A stretch of 7,912 bases of DNA from Burkholderiales bacterium (lineage in GTDB: Bacteria; Pseudomonadota; Gammaproteobacteria; Burkholderiales; SHXO01): contig JAHCKU010000130.1 of NCBI GenBank assembly GCA_026125625.1, positions 1 to 7,912 of the forward strand. The letters run 5' to 3'. Made by a program: the position numbers and the translations under genes. The notes below the pieces were generated by a model. It had not been told where the DNA came from and did no database searches. It was given only the letters and a program-made list of their open reading frames with translations. This document shows, one piece after another, positions 1 through 6,415 of the stretch (position 1 is its first letter; the number at the start of each line of letters is the position of its first letter).

Positions 1-293
1 GCGTCCATGCGATGCTGGCGGCATTCTCCGTAGTTCTGCAGGACGTGCCGCCGTACGTGACGGTGCAGGGCTATCCGGCCAAGCCGCACGGCACCAACAG
101 CGAGGGCCTGCGGCGGCGCGGCTTCGCGGCCGACGCGATCCTGCGCATCCGGCGCGCGTACAAGGCGATCTATCGCGAGAACCTGTCGCTCGACGAGGCG
201 CGCGCGAAGATCGTCGCGGCGGCTGCCGACGCGCCCGAGCTGCTGCCGCTCGCGGAGTTCCTCGCGGCGTCGGATCGCGGCCTTGCGCGCTAG
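1..293 (+). CDS. lpxA: UDP-N-acetylglucosamine acyltransferase LpxA, C-terminal part (5' end outside window)
   Basis: This is the C-terminal third (about 97 residues) of LpxA, the cytoplasmic homotrimeric enzyme that transfers a 3-hydroxyacyl chain from acyl-ACP to UDP-GlcNAc, the first step of lipid A synthesis. The reading frame is open from the window edge (first full codon at position 3) to a TAG at 291-293. The visible part matches the end of the left-handed beta-helix (DVPPYVTVQG) and the C-terminal helical domain (GLRRRGF, then AYKAIYRENLSLDEA), closing with SDRGLAR, very close to the E. coli ending STRGLIR. The acyltransferase catalytic His lies upstream and cannot be seen. An ATG at 12-14 is internal and is not the start. 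lpxB follows on the same strand, which is the usual order. Identification is by remembered family sequence and is secure. Confidence 0.95.
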   Translation, partial: VHAMLAAFSVVLQDVPPYVTVQGYPAKPHGTNSEGLRRRGFAADAILRIRRAYKAIYRENLSLDEARAKIVAAAADAPELLPLAEFLAASDRGLAR

Positions 294-322
294 TGAGGGG
301 CCAGATCCGCCATGCAGGGCAA

Positions 323-1621
323 ATGAAGGGCAATGACGGCCACAAGGCGGGTCTGACCCCGGGTTCGGCCACCGCCTCACCGGGTCTGCCCCCGATTTCG
401 CACACCGTCGGGACTGGTCGGGCCCCCATCACCATCGGCATCGTCGCCGGTGAAGCGTCGGGCGACGCGCTCGCGGCGGCACTGATCGAGGCGACGCGCG
501 CGCGCTTTCCCCACGTGCGCTTCGCCGGCATCGCCGGCCCGCGCATGGAGGCGGCGGGCTGCGAGGCGTGGTATCCGCTGGAGAAGCTCGCGGTGCGCGG
601 CTTCGCCGAGGTGATCGCGCACCTGCCGGAGCTCTTCCGCATCCGCGGCGAGCTCAGGCGGCGGCTGCTCGCCGAGCGCGTCCCGCTGTTCGTCGGCGTC
701 GATGCGCCCGACTTCAATCTCGGGCTGGAGGAGCAGCTCAAGGCGCGCGGCATCCGTACCGTGCAGTACGTCTCACCGCAGGTATGGGCGTGGCGTGCGC
801 ATCGCATCCCGCAGATGCGGCGCAGCACGGATCACGTGTTGTGTCTGTTTCCGTTCGAGGCGCCGTTTCTCGAACAGCACGGGGTGGCGGCCAGCTTCGT
901 CGGCCATCCGCTTGCGGATCAGATCCCCGAGATCCCGAACCGCGACCTGGCGCGGGAGCAGTTCCGCTTGACCGGCGTTCCCAACGTCATCGCTCTGTTG
1001 CCGGGGAGCCGCCAGAGCGAGCTCGAGTACATGGCCGACCTGTTCGTGCAGACGGCCCAGTTGATTCATCGCCAGCTGCCCGCGGTGCACTTCCTGGTGC
1101 CCCTGCAAAGCCGCCAGACGCGTCTGCTGTTCGAGCAGGCGCTGCATCGGCACCAGGCGCAGGATCTGCAGCTGACCATCCTCTTCGGTCACGCACAGAT
1201 GGCGATGACGGCAGCGGACGTGGTGCTGCTGGCCTCGGGTACGGCCACGCTGGAGGCGGCACTGCTCAAACGCAGCATGGTGGTCACCTATCGTCTGTCT
1301 CCTGCGACCTACGCCGCCATCCGGCGCAGAGGGCATCGCCTGCCATACGTATCGCTGCCCAACATTCTGGCAGGCCGCTTCGTGGTACCGGAAATCCTGC
1401 AGGACGATGCCACGCCCGAGCACCTGAGCCAGGCGCTGCTCAACCAGCTCGCCGACAAGCTGGTGCGTGCACGCCAGGAGAGCGTATTCCTGGATCTGCA
1501 TCGACAGTTGCAGCAGGACACCAGGGTGCGCCTGGTGGAGGCGCTGCTGCCGCTGCTTGGCGTGGGTACGATGCGCGGCAAGGGCGTGAACGTCGATGCT
1601 GCTGCACGGGCGAGCGCATGA
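323..1621 (+). CDS. lpxB: Lipid-A-disaccharide synthase LpxB with N-terminal extension
   Basis: LpxB (GT19 family) is a peripheral inner-membrane glycosyltransferase that joins UDP-2,3-diacylglucosamine to lipid X to give the lipid A disaccharide. From ATG 323 it has 432 residues, longer than the usual 380-390. Family motifs in order: VAGEASGD (41-48), DAPDFN with the catalytic-type Asp (127-132), GHP (194-196), LLPGSR (225-230), SGTATLE (305-311) and LPN (345-347). The conserved fold normally starts within a few residues of the protein start; here about 36 residues precede IGIVAGEASGD, and they are encoded by an imperfect 33-bp tandem repeat. I chose ATG 323 because AGGG (316-320) lies just upstream. 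The alternative GTG at 293 overlaps the lpxA stop and lacks a visible ribosome site. No ATG or GTG occurs between 323 and the core. The C-terminus also has a tail of about 20 residues. Its TGA overlaps the rnhB ATG (ATGA), implying translational coupling. Confidence 0.93.
   Translation: MKGNDGHKAGLTPGSATASPGLPPISHTVGTGRAPITIGIVAGEASGDALAAALIEATRARFPHVRFAGIAGPRMEAAGCEAWYPLEKLAVRGFAEVIAHLPELFRIRGELRRRLLAERVPLFVGVDAPDFNLGLEEQLKARGIRTVQYVSPQVWAWRAHRIPQMRRSTDHVLCLFPFEAPFLEQHGVAASFVGHPLADQIPEIPNRDLAREQFRLTGVPNVIALLPGSRQSELEYMADLFVQTAQLIHRQLPAVHFLVPLQSRQTRLLFEQALHRHQAQDLQLTILFGHAQMAMTAADVVLLASGTATLEAALLKRSMVVTYRLSPATYAAIRRRGHRLPYVSLPNILAGRFVVPEILQDDATPEHLSQALLNQLADKLVRARQESVFLDLHRQLQQDTRVRLVEALLPLLGVGTMRGKGVNVDAAARASA
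348..413 (+). repeat. Two imperfect 33-bp tandem repeats inside the lpxB 5' end
   Basis: Copy A is 348-380 and copy B is 381-413. Aligned by hand, the first 29 bases agree at 23 positions, and both begin CGGGTCTG followed by a run of C. The period of 33 bp equals 11 codons, so the protein shows a faint repeat, GLTPGSATAS against GLPPISHTVG. The core GGGTCTGACCCC resembles short GC-rich dispersed repeats seen in proteobacterial genomes; that resemblance is from memory and untested here. Confidence 0.6.
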
Positions 1622-2205
1622 GACGCCGTGCGCTGATCTGCGGGGTGGATGAGGCCGGGCGCGGCCCGCTCGCCGGAGAGGTGGTGGCTGCCTGTGTGAT
1701 TCTCGATCCGGACCGTCCTGTCGACGGGCTGGCCGACTCCAAGCAGCTCTCGCCCCAGCAGCGCGAGACGCTGGCCGTGCAGATCAAGGCCAGGGCGCTG
1801 GGCTGGGCCGTGGCCAGCGCCTCGGTGGAGGAGATCGATCGGCTCAACATTCTGCAGGCTTCGCTGCTGGCCATGCAGCGTGCGCTGGACAGCCTGTGCC
1901 TGGAACCCACGGAAGTGCTGGTGGACGGCCTGCACGTGCCCAGGCATGTCTCGCGGGCACGTGCCGTCGTGCGCGGCGATGCCACGGTGCCGGCGATTTC
2001 CGCCGCTTCCATCCTGGCCAAGTGCACGCGCGACGCGGCGATGGTACGGCTGCACGGTGCGTGCCCCAGCTATCGCTTCGATCGGCACAAGGGCTACAGC
2101 ACACCCGAGCATCTGCAGGCATTGCGTGAGCACGGTCCGAGCGAGCATCATCGACGCAGCTTTGCGCCGGTGCGTGAGCTGTTGGCGCAGAGACGTCTGT
2201 TTTAG
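1618..2205 (+). CDS. rnhB: Ribonuclease HII
   Basis: RNase HII cleaves the RNA strand of RNA-DNA hybrids and nicks 5' of single ribonucleotides misincorporated in DNA. The 195-residue product matches the usual length (E. coli 198). The four acidic metal ligands are all present: Asp11 and Glu12 in VDEAGRG, Asp103 in LVDG and Asp121 in VRGD. The conserved downstream blocks SAASILAKCTRD (128-139), YRFDRHKGYSTPEH (152-165) and HHRRSFAPVR (177-186) are also intact. The start ATG overlaps the lpxB stop by four bases (ATGA), so translation is probably coupled. Grouping with lpxA and lpxB is common in beta- and gammaproteobacteria. The TAG stop coincides with the first three bases of a dispersed repeat copy, so the repeat abuts the gene without obvious loss of its C-terminus. 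Confidence 0.96.
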   Translation: MRRRALICGVDEAGRGPLAGEVVAACVILDPDRPVDGLADSKQLSPQQRETLAVQIKARALGWAVASASVEEIDRLNILQASLLAMQRALDSLCLEPTEVLVDGLHVPRHVSRARAVVRGDATVPAISAASILAKCTRDAAMVRLHGACPSYRFDRHKGYSTPEHLQALREHGPSEHHRRSFAPVRELLAQRRLF

Positions 2206-2265
2206 CAGTCTGTTGCAAAACTGCTGCACGGGGCTGATGCGGGGTTGTGCGGTGCTCGGAATCCT
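2203..2265 (+). repeat. Partial copy (one terminus) of a dispersed repeat, inverted relative to 3822-3885
   Basis: Starting at the TAG stop of rnhB, this 63-bp stretch matches the reverse complement of 3822-3885 at 57 of 64 alignment columns, with one single-base gap (counted by hand). Shared blocks include TTGCAAAACT and GGGCTGATGCGGGGTTG, and both end CTCGGAATCCT. After 2265 the similarity stops, so this is only one end of the longer element at 3711-3886. Its first bases form a weak hairpin (AGCAGT...ACTGCT), with no T run that would make a convincing terminator. Confidence 0.88.
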
Positions 2266-2300
2266 TGTCCCGCACTGTTGAAATGCGAAGGAGAACCAGC

Positions 2301-2756
2301 ATGGACATCGCACGCTTCATCCACGTCCTCGGGATCGTGATCTGGGTCGGCGGCATGTTCTTCGCATATGTGGCGCTGCGTCCCGTCGCCGCCGCCGTGC
2401 TGCAGCCACCCGAGCGCCTGCGGCTATGGGAGGCGACCTTCCGCCGTTTCTTCACCTGGGTGTGGGTCGCGGTGGCCGGCATCCTGACCAGCGGGGTATG
2501 GATGATCCTGCTGATGGGCGGCTTCGGGCGCATGCCCCCGCATGTACACGTCATGTTCGCGGTGGGCGTGATCATGATGCTGATCTTCGCCCATGTGTAC
2601 TTCGCTCCTTACGGTCGGCTCAAGCGCCTGGTGTCGGCGCAGGACTGGGCGGCGGCGGCCGCGGCCCTCGGTCAGATTCGCAATCTGGTGGGCATCAACC
2701 TGATGCTGGGATTGATCACCGTGGCGGTGGGGACGGCAGGGCGGCTGCTGGCATAG
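2301..2756 (+). CDS. Small integral membrane protein, CopD-like family
   Basis: A 151-residue, very hydrophobic protein with four predicted membrane helices at about 4-26, 52-73, 81-103 and 127-150. The N-terminal motif IHVLGIVIWVGGMFF, with a membrane-embedded His8 and Trp15-x-Gly-Gly, is typical of CopD-like inner-membrane proteins. His81, His83 and His98 add further possible ligands in or near helix 3. Such features suggest metal or haem handling, but the substrate is not known and cannot be read from the sequence. The ATG at 2301 is well supported by AAGGAG at 2288-2293; upstream in-frame ATGs at 2247 and 2295-proximal sequence are not preferred, as 2247 lies within the repeat. It stands alone after the repeat copy that follows rnhB and converges on ppsR, with 48 bp between the two stops and no clear terminator hairpin there. 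The family assignment is moderately sure; the function is unassigned. Confidence 0.82.
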   Translation: MDIARFIHVLGIVIWVGGMFFAYVALRPVAAAVLQPPERLRLWEATFRRFFTWVWVAVAGILTSGVWMILLMGGFGRMPPHVHVMFAVGVIMMLIFAHVYFAPYGRLKRLVSAQDWAAAAAALGQIRNLVGINLMLGLITVAVGTAGRLLA

Positions 2757-2804
2757 GGCAAGCTTCCACGCGCAGCGCGCACGGGATACTTGTGCAGAGT
2801 TTCC

Positions 2805-3629
2805 CTAGTAGATGTGCCGCTGCAGATTGGCCTGATGCATGATGGTCGAGGCCAGCTCCTCTATGGAGCGCGTGGTGGTATCCAGGTAGGGGATGCTCTC
2901 GTTGCGCATCAGCGCTTCGGCCTCACGTACCTCCGCCACGCAATTGGGCAGCGCGGCGTACTGGCTGCCGGGGCGCCGCTCGCTGCGGATCTGGTGCAGG
3001 CGATCGGGCATGATCGTCAGGCCGAACAGCTTGCTGCGCATGCGCGAGAGCACGCCCGGCAGCTTCATCGTCCCGAAGTCCTCGGGAATGAGCGGGTAGT
3101 TGGCGGCGCGTACGCCGTACTGCAGCGCCAGATAGAGACAGGTCGGCGTTTTGCCGCTGCGCGAGACCCCGACCAGGACGACGTCCGCATTCTCCAGGTC
3201 CTTGGTCGACTGGCCGTCGTCGTAGCTCAGCGCGTAGTTCACCGCATCGATCCGGCGGAAGTAGCCGGAGCCGTTGGCCACGCTGTGCGAGCGCCCCACA
3301 GTATGCGAAGAGCGCACGCCCAGCTCCGCTTCCATCGGTGCGATGAAAACCTGGAAGCAGTCCAGCACCAGTGCTTCGGCATCGGCCACGACCTCGATGA
3401 TATTGGGGTCGACCAGGGTGCTGAACACCAGCGGCCGCAGGCCATCACGCCGTCCGGCGCCGTTGATTTCCTCGACCGCCGCCCGCGCCTTGTCGATGGT
3501 GTCGACGAAAGGCAGGGTGGTTTCGGTGAATTCGATCTGATCGAACTGGGTGAGCAGCCCATGGCCCAGCATCTCGGCGGTGATGCCGGTGCGATCGGAG
3601 ATGAAGAATGCACTGCGGCGAGGAATCAT
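2805..3629 (-). CDS. ppsR: PEP synthase regulatory protein (bifunctional kinase / phosphotransferase)
   Basis: PpsR (DUF299/PSRP family) inactivates PEP synthase by ADP-dependent phosphorylation of a Thr beside the catalytic His, and reactivates it by phosphate-dependent removal. From ATG at 3629 the product has 274 residues, close to E. coli PpsR (277). Visible hallmarks are FFISDRTGITAE (8-19), the P-loop GVSRSGKT (154-161), YLALQYGVRAANYP (166-179), LFGLTI (201-206) and a C-terminus ending RHIY, like the E. coli RRMY. The TAG stop is at 2807-2805. A longer form from ATG 3692 adds 21 residues (MLALRLVVVFYRPGYCFASNS); I reject it because homologues start just before the SDxTG block, though neither start has a strong ribosome site. 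It is divergent from ppsA, its presumed target, with a repeat element between them. Confidence 0.94.
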   Translation of the reverse strand: MIPRRSAFFISDRTGITAEMLGHGLLTQFDQIEFTETTLPFVDTIDKARAAVEEINGAGRRDGLRPLVFSTLVDPNIIEVVADAEALVLDCFQVFIAPMEAELGVRSSHTVGRSHSVANGSGYFRRIDAVNYALSYDDGQSTKDLENADVVLVGVSRSGKTPTCLYLALQYGVRAANYPLIPEDFGTMKLPGVLSRMRSKLFGLTIMPDRLHQIRSERRPGSQYAALPNCVAEVREAEALMRNESIPYLDTTTRSIEELASTIMHQANLQRHIY

Positions 3630-3654
3630 GGAATTTGATGCAAAGCAATAACCC

Positions 3655-3675
3655 GGTCGGTAAAATACCACGACC
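3655..3675. promoter_or_regulatory. Operator-like palindrome upstream of ppsR
   Basis: Outer arms GGTCG (3655-3659) and CGACC (3671-3675) enclose a second, slightly off-centre palindrome GGTA-AAA-TACC (3659-3669). Such nested symmetry in a divergent promoter region could be a repressor site or could overlap a -10 (TAAAAT at 3661-3666, + strand). No binding protein can be named and the match may be chance. Confidence 0.3.
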
Positions 3676-3710
3676 AGACGGAGTGCGAGCATCGTGAGAC
3701 TGGCTCAGAG

Positions 3711-3886
3711 CTGGCGGGCAGTTGAAAAACGTAGCGAGCGGGGCTGAGGGATTCGGGCGGGGGCGCCCCTTATGTTTTGGAAGACCGGGCGCAGGAACCG
3801 GAGTGTACGTAGAAATACATGAGGATTCCGAGCCCCGGTGCAACCCCGCATCAGCCCCGCGCAGTAGTTTTGCAACAGCCTGCTAG
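3711..3886 (-). repeat. MITE-like dispersed repeat with imperfect terminal inverted repeats
   Basis: The 176-bp element begins CTGGCGGGCAGTTGAAAAAC (3711) and, read on the minus strand from 3886, begins CTAGCAGGCTGTTGCAAAAC. These ends agree at 16 of 20 bases, and GCGGGGCTGA recurs a few bases further in at both ends. Inside are a perfect 10-bp palindrome GGGGCGCCCC (3760-3769) and an imperfect hairpin from GGAACC (about 3794) to GGATTCC (about 3829). It has no plausible gene; the minus-strand frame through it is a by-product. I assigned strand by the terminus shared with 2203-2265. No clear target duplication flanks it. The GGCTGTTG(C/A)AAAAC end is, from memory, common among dispersed repeats of GC-rich proteobacteria; which family it belongs to is unresolved. 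Confidence 0.75.
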
Positions 3887-3940
3887 GTCGACTCCTCGAA
3901 GCTGTCGTTCCTATCACAATCCTTAATCGGGGAAGAGTAC

Positions 3941-6328
3941 ATGGCCAGTGAGGTATATGTCCTGCCGTTCGATCGGCTGCGCATGAACGATGTAGGGCAG
4001 GTTGGGGGCAAGAATGCCTCCCTGGGCGAGATGATCAGCCAGCTCGATCACCTCGGCGTACGCGTCCCCGGCGGCTTCGCCACCACTGCTGCGGCCTATC
4101 GCGATTTCCTGGCGGAGAGCGGCCTGACGCGGCGGATCGAGGAGGTGCTGGCCGGGCTCGACGTGGACGATGTCAAGGCATTGGCTGCGGCCGGCTCGAC
4201 CATCCGAGGCTGGATCGTTCAGGCGGCGCTGCCTGCGCGCCTGGAGCGGGAGATCCGCACCGCCTATGCCGAGCTTGGCGATGGCGGTGCAGAGGAGATG
4301 TCCTTTGCCGTGCGCTCCTCGGCGACTGCCGAAGATCTTCCGGACGCTTCCTTCGCCGGTCAGCAGGAAACCTTCCTGAACATCCATGGCATCGACAACC
4401 TGCTCGATGCGATCAAGCATGTCTTCGCTTCCCTGTACAACGATCGTGCCATCTCTTATCGCGTGCACAAGGGTTTCACCCATACCGACGTCGCCTTGTC
4501 CGCGGGAGTGCAGCGCATGGTGCGCAGCGACCTGGGCGCGAGCGGGGTCATGTTCTCGCTCGACACCGAGTCGGGTTTCGATCGCGTGGTGTTCATCACC
4601 GCCTCCTACGGTCTGGGCGAGACGGTGGTGCAAGGCGCCGTGAACCCGGACGAGTTCTACGTGTACAAGGCAGCGCTGGAGGCGGGACGCCCTGCCATCC
4701 TGCGACGCACGGTGGGCTCCAAGATGATCAAGATGTGCTTCTCCCCCACGCGCGAGCCCGGACGGTCGGTGCATACGGTGGAGGTGCCCGAGGAGGAACG
4801 ACAAAAGTTCTCGATCACCGATGCGGAAGTGGAAGAACTGGCGCGCTACGCCGTCATCATCGAGCGCCACTACGGTCGTCCGATGGACATCGAGTGGGGC
4901 CGCGACGGCGTGGACGGCAAGCTCTACATCCTGCAGGCGCGTCCGGAGACGGTGAAGGCGAATGCCAAGCTCGACACGCAGAAGCGCTTCCGCCTCAAGG
5001 CGCGCTCGGAGATCCGCGCCTCCGGCCGTGCCATCGGCAACCGCGTGGGCATCGGGCCGGTCCGGCTGGTCACCGACGCCAGCGAGATGTCGCGCGTGCA
5101 GCCGGGCGACGTGCTGGTCACCGACATGACCGACCCCGACTGGGAGCCGGTGATGAAGCGCGCGGCGGCCATCGTCACCAACCGCGGCGGCCGTACCTGC
5201 CATGCCGCGATCATTGCGCGTGAGCTGGGTATTCCGGCGGTGGTGGGAACCGGTGATGCCACGCAGAATCTGCGCGAGGATGAGGAGGTCACGGTCTCCT
5301 GCGCCGAGGGCGATACCGGCTACGTCTATCTCGGACGCCTGGAGGTGGAGGTGATCGACCTGTCGGTCGAGGCCATGCCCAAGGCGCCGGTCAAGATCAG
5401 CATGAACGTGGGCAATCCGGAGCTGGCGTTCGACTTCCAGCGCCTGCCCAACGCCGGCATCGGGCTCGCTCGTCTGGAGTTCATCATCGCGCGCATGATC
5501 GGCATCCACCCGCAGGCGGTGCTGTCCTTCCCGAACGTGCCGCCCGATCTCAAGCGCGAGATCCAGAAGCGTTCCGCGGCCTATCCGGATCCGCGTACCT
5601 TCTACGCGGAAAAGCTCGCGGAGGGCATCGCCACGCTCGGTGCGGCGTTCGCACCCAAGCCGGTGATCGTGCGCCTGTCCGATTTCAAGTCGAACGAATA
5701 TTCCAGCCTGCTCGGCGGCCAGCGCTACGAGCCGCACGAAGAGAATCCGATGCTCGGCTTCCGCGGGGCGTCGCGCTACGTCGATCCGAGCTTCCGCGAC
5801 TGCTTCGAGCTCGAATGCAAGGCGCTGAAGAAGGTGCGTGACGAGATGGGCCTGACCAACATCGAAATCATGGTGCCGTTCGTGCGCACCGTTCAGGAAG
5901 CCAGGCAGGTCATCGATCTGCTGGCCGAGAACGGGCTGCGGCGCGGGGAGAACGGGCTGCGCATCATCATGATGTGCGAGATCCCCTCCAATGCGCTGCT
6001 GGCAGAGCAGTTCCTGGAATACTTCGACGGCTTCTCGATCGGTTCCAACGACATGACACAGCTGACCCTGGGCGTGGACCGTGATTCCGGGATCGTCGCC
6101 GGCAGCTTCGACGAGCGCGATCCGGCGGTGAAAGCCATGCTGCACATGGCCATCCAGGCCTGCCGCAAGCGAGGCAAGTACGTGGGAATCTGCGGACAAG
6201 GTCCCTCCGATCATCCGGACCTGGCGAAGTGGCTGGTGGAGGAGGGTATCGACACCATTTCGCTGAATCCCGACACTGTGGTCGAGACCTGGCTGTTTCT
6301 CGCGCGCGAGGCCGCCGCACATGCCTGA
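3941..6328 (+). CDS. ppsA: Phosphoenolpyruvate synthase
   Basis: PpsA (pyruvate, water dikinase) converts pyruvate and ATP to PEP, AMP and phosphate in the cytoplasm, allowing gluconeogenic growth on three-carbon compounds. The 795-residue product is full length (E. coli 792). Domains in order: N-terminal ATP-grasp nucleotide-binding domain (about 5-340, with GGKNASLGEM at 22-31, FAVRSSATAEDLPDASFAGQ at 122-141 and LQARPETV at 331-338); the phosphohistidine swivel domain with GGRTCHAAI, giving catalytic His421 with Thr419 as the expected PpsR target; and the C-terminal PEP/pyruvate barrel (about 480-790) with GSNDMTQLTLGVDRDS (701-716) and the catalytic Cys751 in GICGQGPSD. His421 and Cys751 fall at the same numbers as in the E. 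coli enzyme. GGGGAAG (about 3929-3934) lies just upstream of the ATG. It is divergent from ppsR, and pyrG follows 87 bp downstream. Confidence 0.98.
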   Translation: MASEVYVLPFDRLRMNDVGQVGGKNASLGEMISQLDHLGVRVPGGFATTAAAYRDFLAESGLTRRIEEVLAGLDVDDVKALAAAGSTIRGWIVQAALPARLEREIRTAYAELGDGGAEEMSFAVRSSATAEDLPDASFAGQQETFLNIHGIDNLLDAIKHVFASLYNDRAISYRVHKGFTHTDVALSAGVQRMVRSDLGASGVMFSLDTESGFDRVVFITASYGLGETVVQGAVNPDEFYVYKAALEAGRPAILRRTVGSKMIKMCFSPTREPGRSVHTVEVPEEERQKFSITDAEVEELARYAVIIERHYGRPMDIEWGRDGVDGKLYILQARPETVKANAKLDTQKRFRLKARSEIRASGRAIGNRVGIGPVRLVTDASEMSRVQPGDVLVTDMTDPDWEPVMKRAAAIVTNRGGRTCHAAIIARELGIPAVVGTGDATQNLREDEEVTVSCAEGDTGYVYLGRLEVEVIDLSVEAMPKAPVKISMNVGNPELAFDFQRLPNAGIGLARLEFIIARMIGIHPQAVLSFPNVPPDLKREIQKRSAAYPDPRTFYAEKLAEGIATLGAAFAPKPVIVRLSDFKSNEYSSLLGGQRYEPHEENPMLGFRGASRYVDPSFRDCFELECKALKKVRDEMGLTNIEIMVPFVRTVQEARQVIDLLAENGLRRGENGLRIIMMCEIPSNALLAEQFLEYFDGFSIGSNDMTQLTLGVDRDSGIVAGSFDERDPAVKAMLHMAIQACRKRGKYVGICGQGPSDHPDLAKWLVEEGIDTISLNPDTVVETWLFLAREAAAHA

Positions 6329-6377
6329 TCCCATCGCGCAACGTCGTCGGCGAAACCGGGGAGGGCGTGAGGGCGTG

Positions 6378-6386
6378 TGCTATGAT
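6378..6386 (+). promoter_or_regulatory. Extended -10 promoter for pyrG
   Basis: TGCTATGAT fits the extended -10 pattern TGnTAtaaT: the hexamer TATGAT (6381-6386) differs from TATAAT at one base and has TG one base upstream. No good -35 lies 17 bp upstream (around 6358-6363, GC-rich), which extended -10 promoters tolerate. Transcription would begin near 6392-6394, giving a leader of only about 22-24 nt. That would let pyrG be transcribed apart from ppsA. It is a sequence match only. Confidence 0.55.
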
Positions 6387-6415
6387 TGTTCTTGCATTCC
6401 AGCGATAGGGCGAGC

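Larger units (their letters stand above)
3630..3940. other. Divergent ppsR/ppsA intergenic region carrying a repeat element
   Basis: This 311-bp gene-free stretch separates the divergent starts of ppsR and ppsA. About 80 bp next to ppsR hold AT-richer sequence with a palindrome near 3655-3675. Positions 3711-3886 are a MITE-like repeat. The last 54 bp before ppsA hold its ribosome site and presumably the nearest promoter, but I see no strong sigma70 match; TATCAC at 3912-3917 is a weak -10 candidate with no good -35. Open frames within the repeat are incidental. Confidence 0.75.

Noticed and set aside
568..2205. 545-codon frame covering the out-of-frame part of lpxB and all of rnhB
   Set aside because: Only the part from 1618 encodes RNase HII. 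The upstream part is Arg/Ala/Gly-rich out-of-frame translation of lpxB, so this is not a fusion protein.
2203..2300. Terminator after rnhB
   Set aside because: The AGCAGT...ACTGCT hairpin is short, has a 10-base loop and lacks a following T run. It is a property of the repeat end.
2757..2804. Bidirectional terminator between the convergent membrane gene and ppsR
   Set aside because: Only a tiny GCGC-AGC-GCGC symmetry is present; there is no stable stem with a U tract on either strand.
3630..3692. Longer ppsR form starting at ATG 3692
   Set aside because: The extra 21 residues are not part of the family, which starts just before the SDxTGITAE block, and no ribosome site supports that ATG.
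3705..3917. 70-codon minus-strand frame through the repeat element
   Set aside because: It lies almost wholly within the MITE-like repeat, is Arg/Pro-rich and has no start signal. Such frames are often annotated as hypothetical proteins across repeat copies, but nothing supports translation.
3923..6334. 803-codon open frame antisense to ppsA
   Set aside because: It mirrors ppsA across its whole length, as happens opposite high-GC genes with strong codon bias. Its product is rich in His, Arg, Asp and Ala without recognisable motifs, while the + strand product has every PEP synthase motif.
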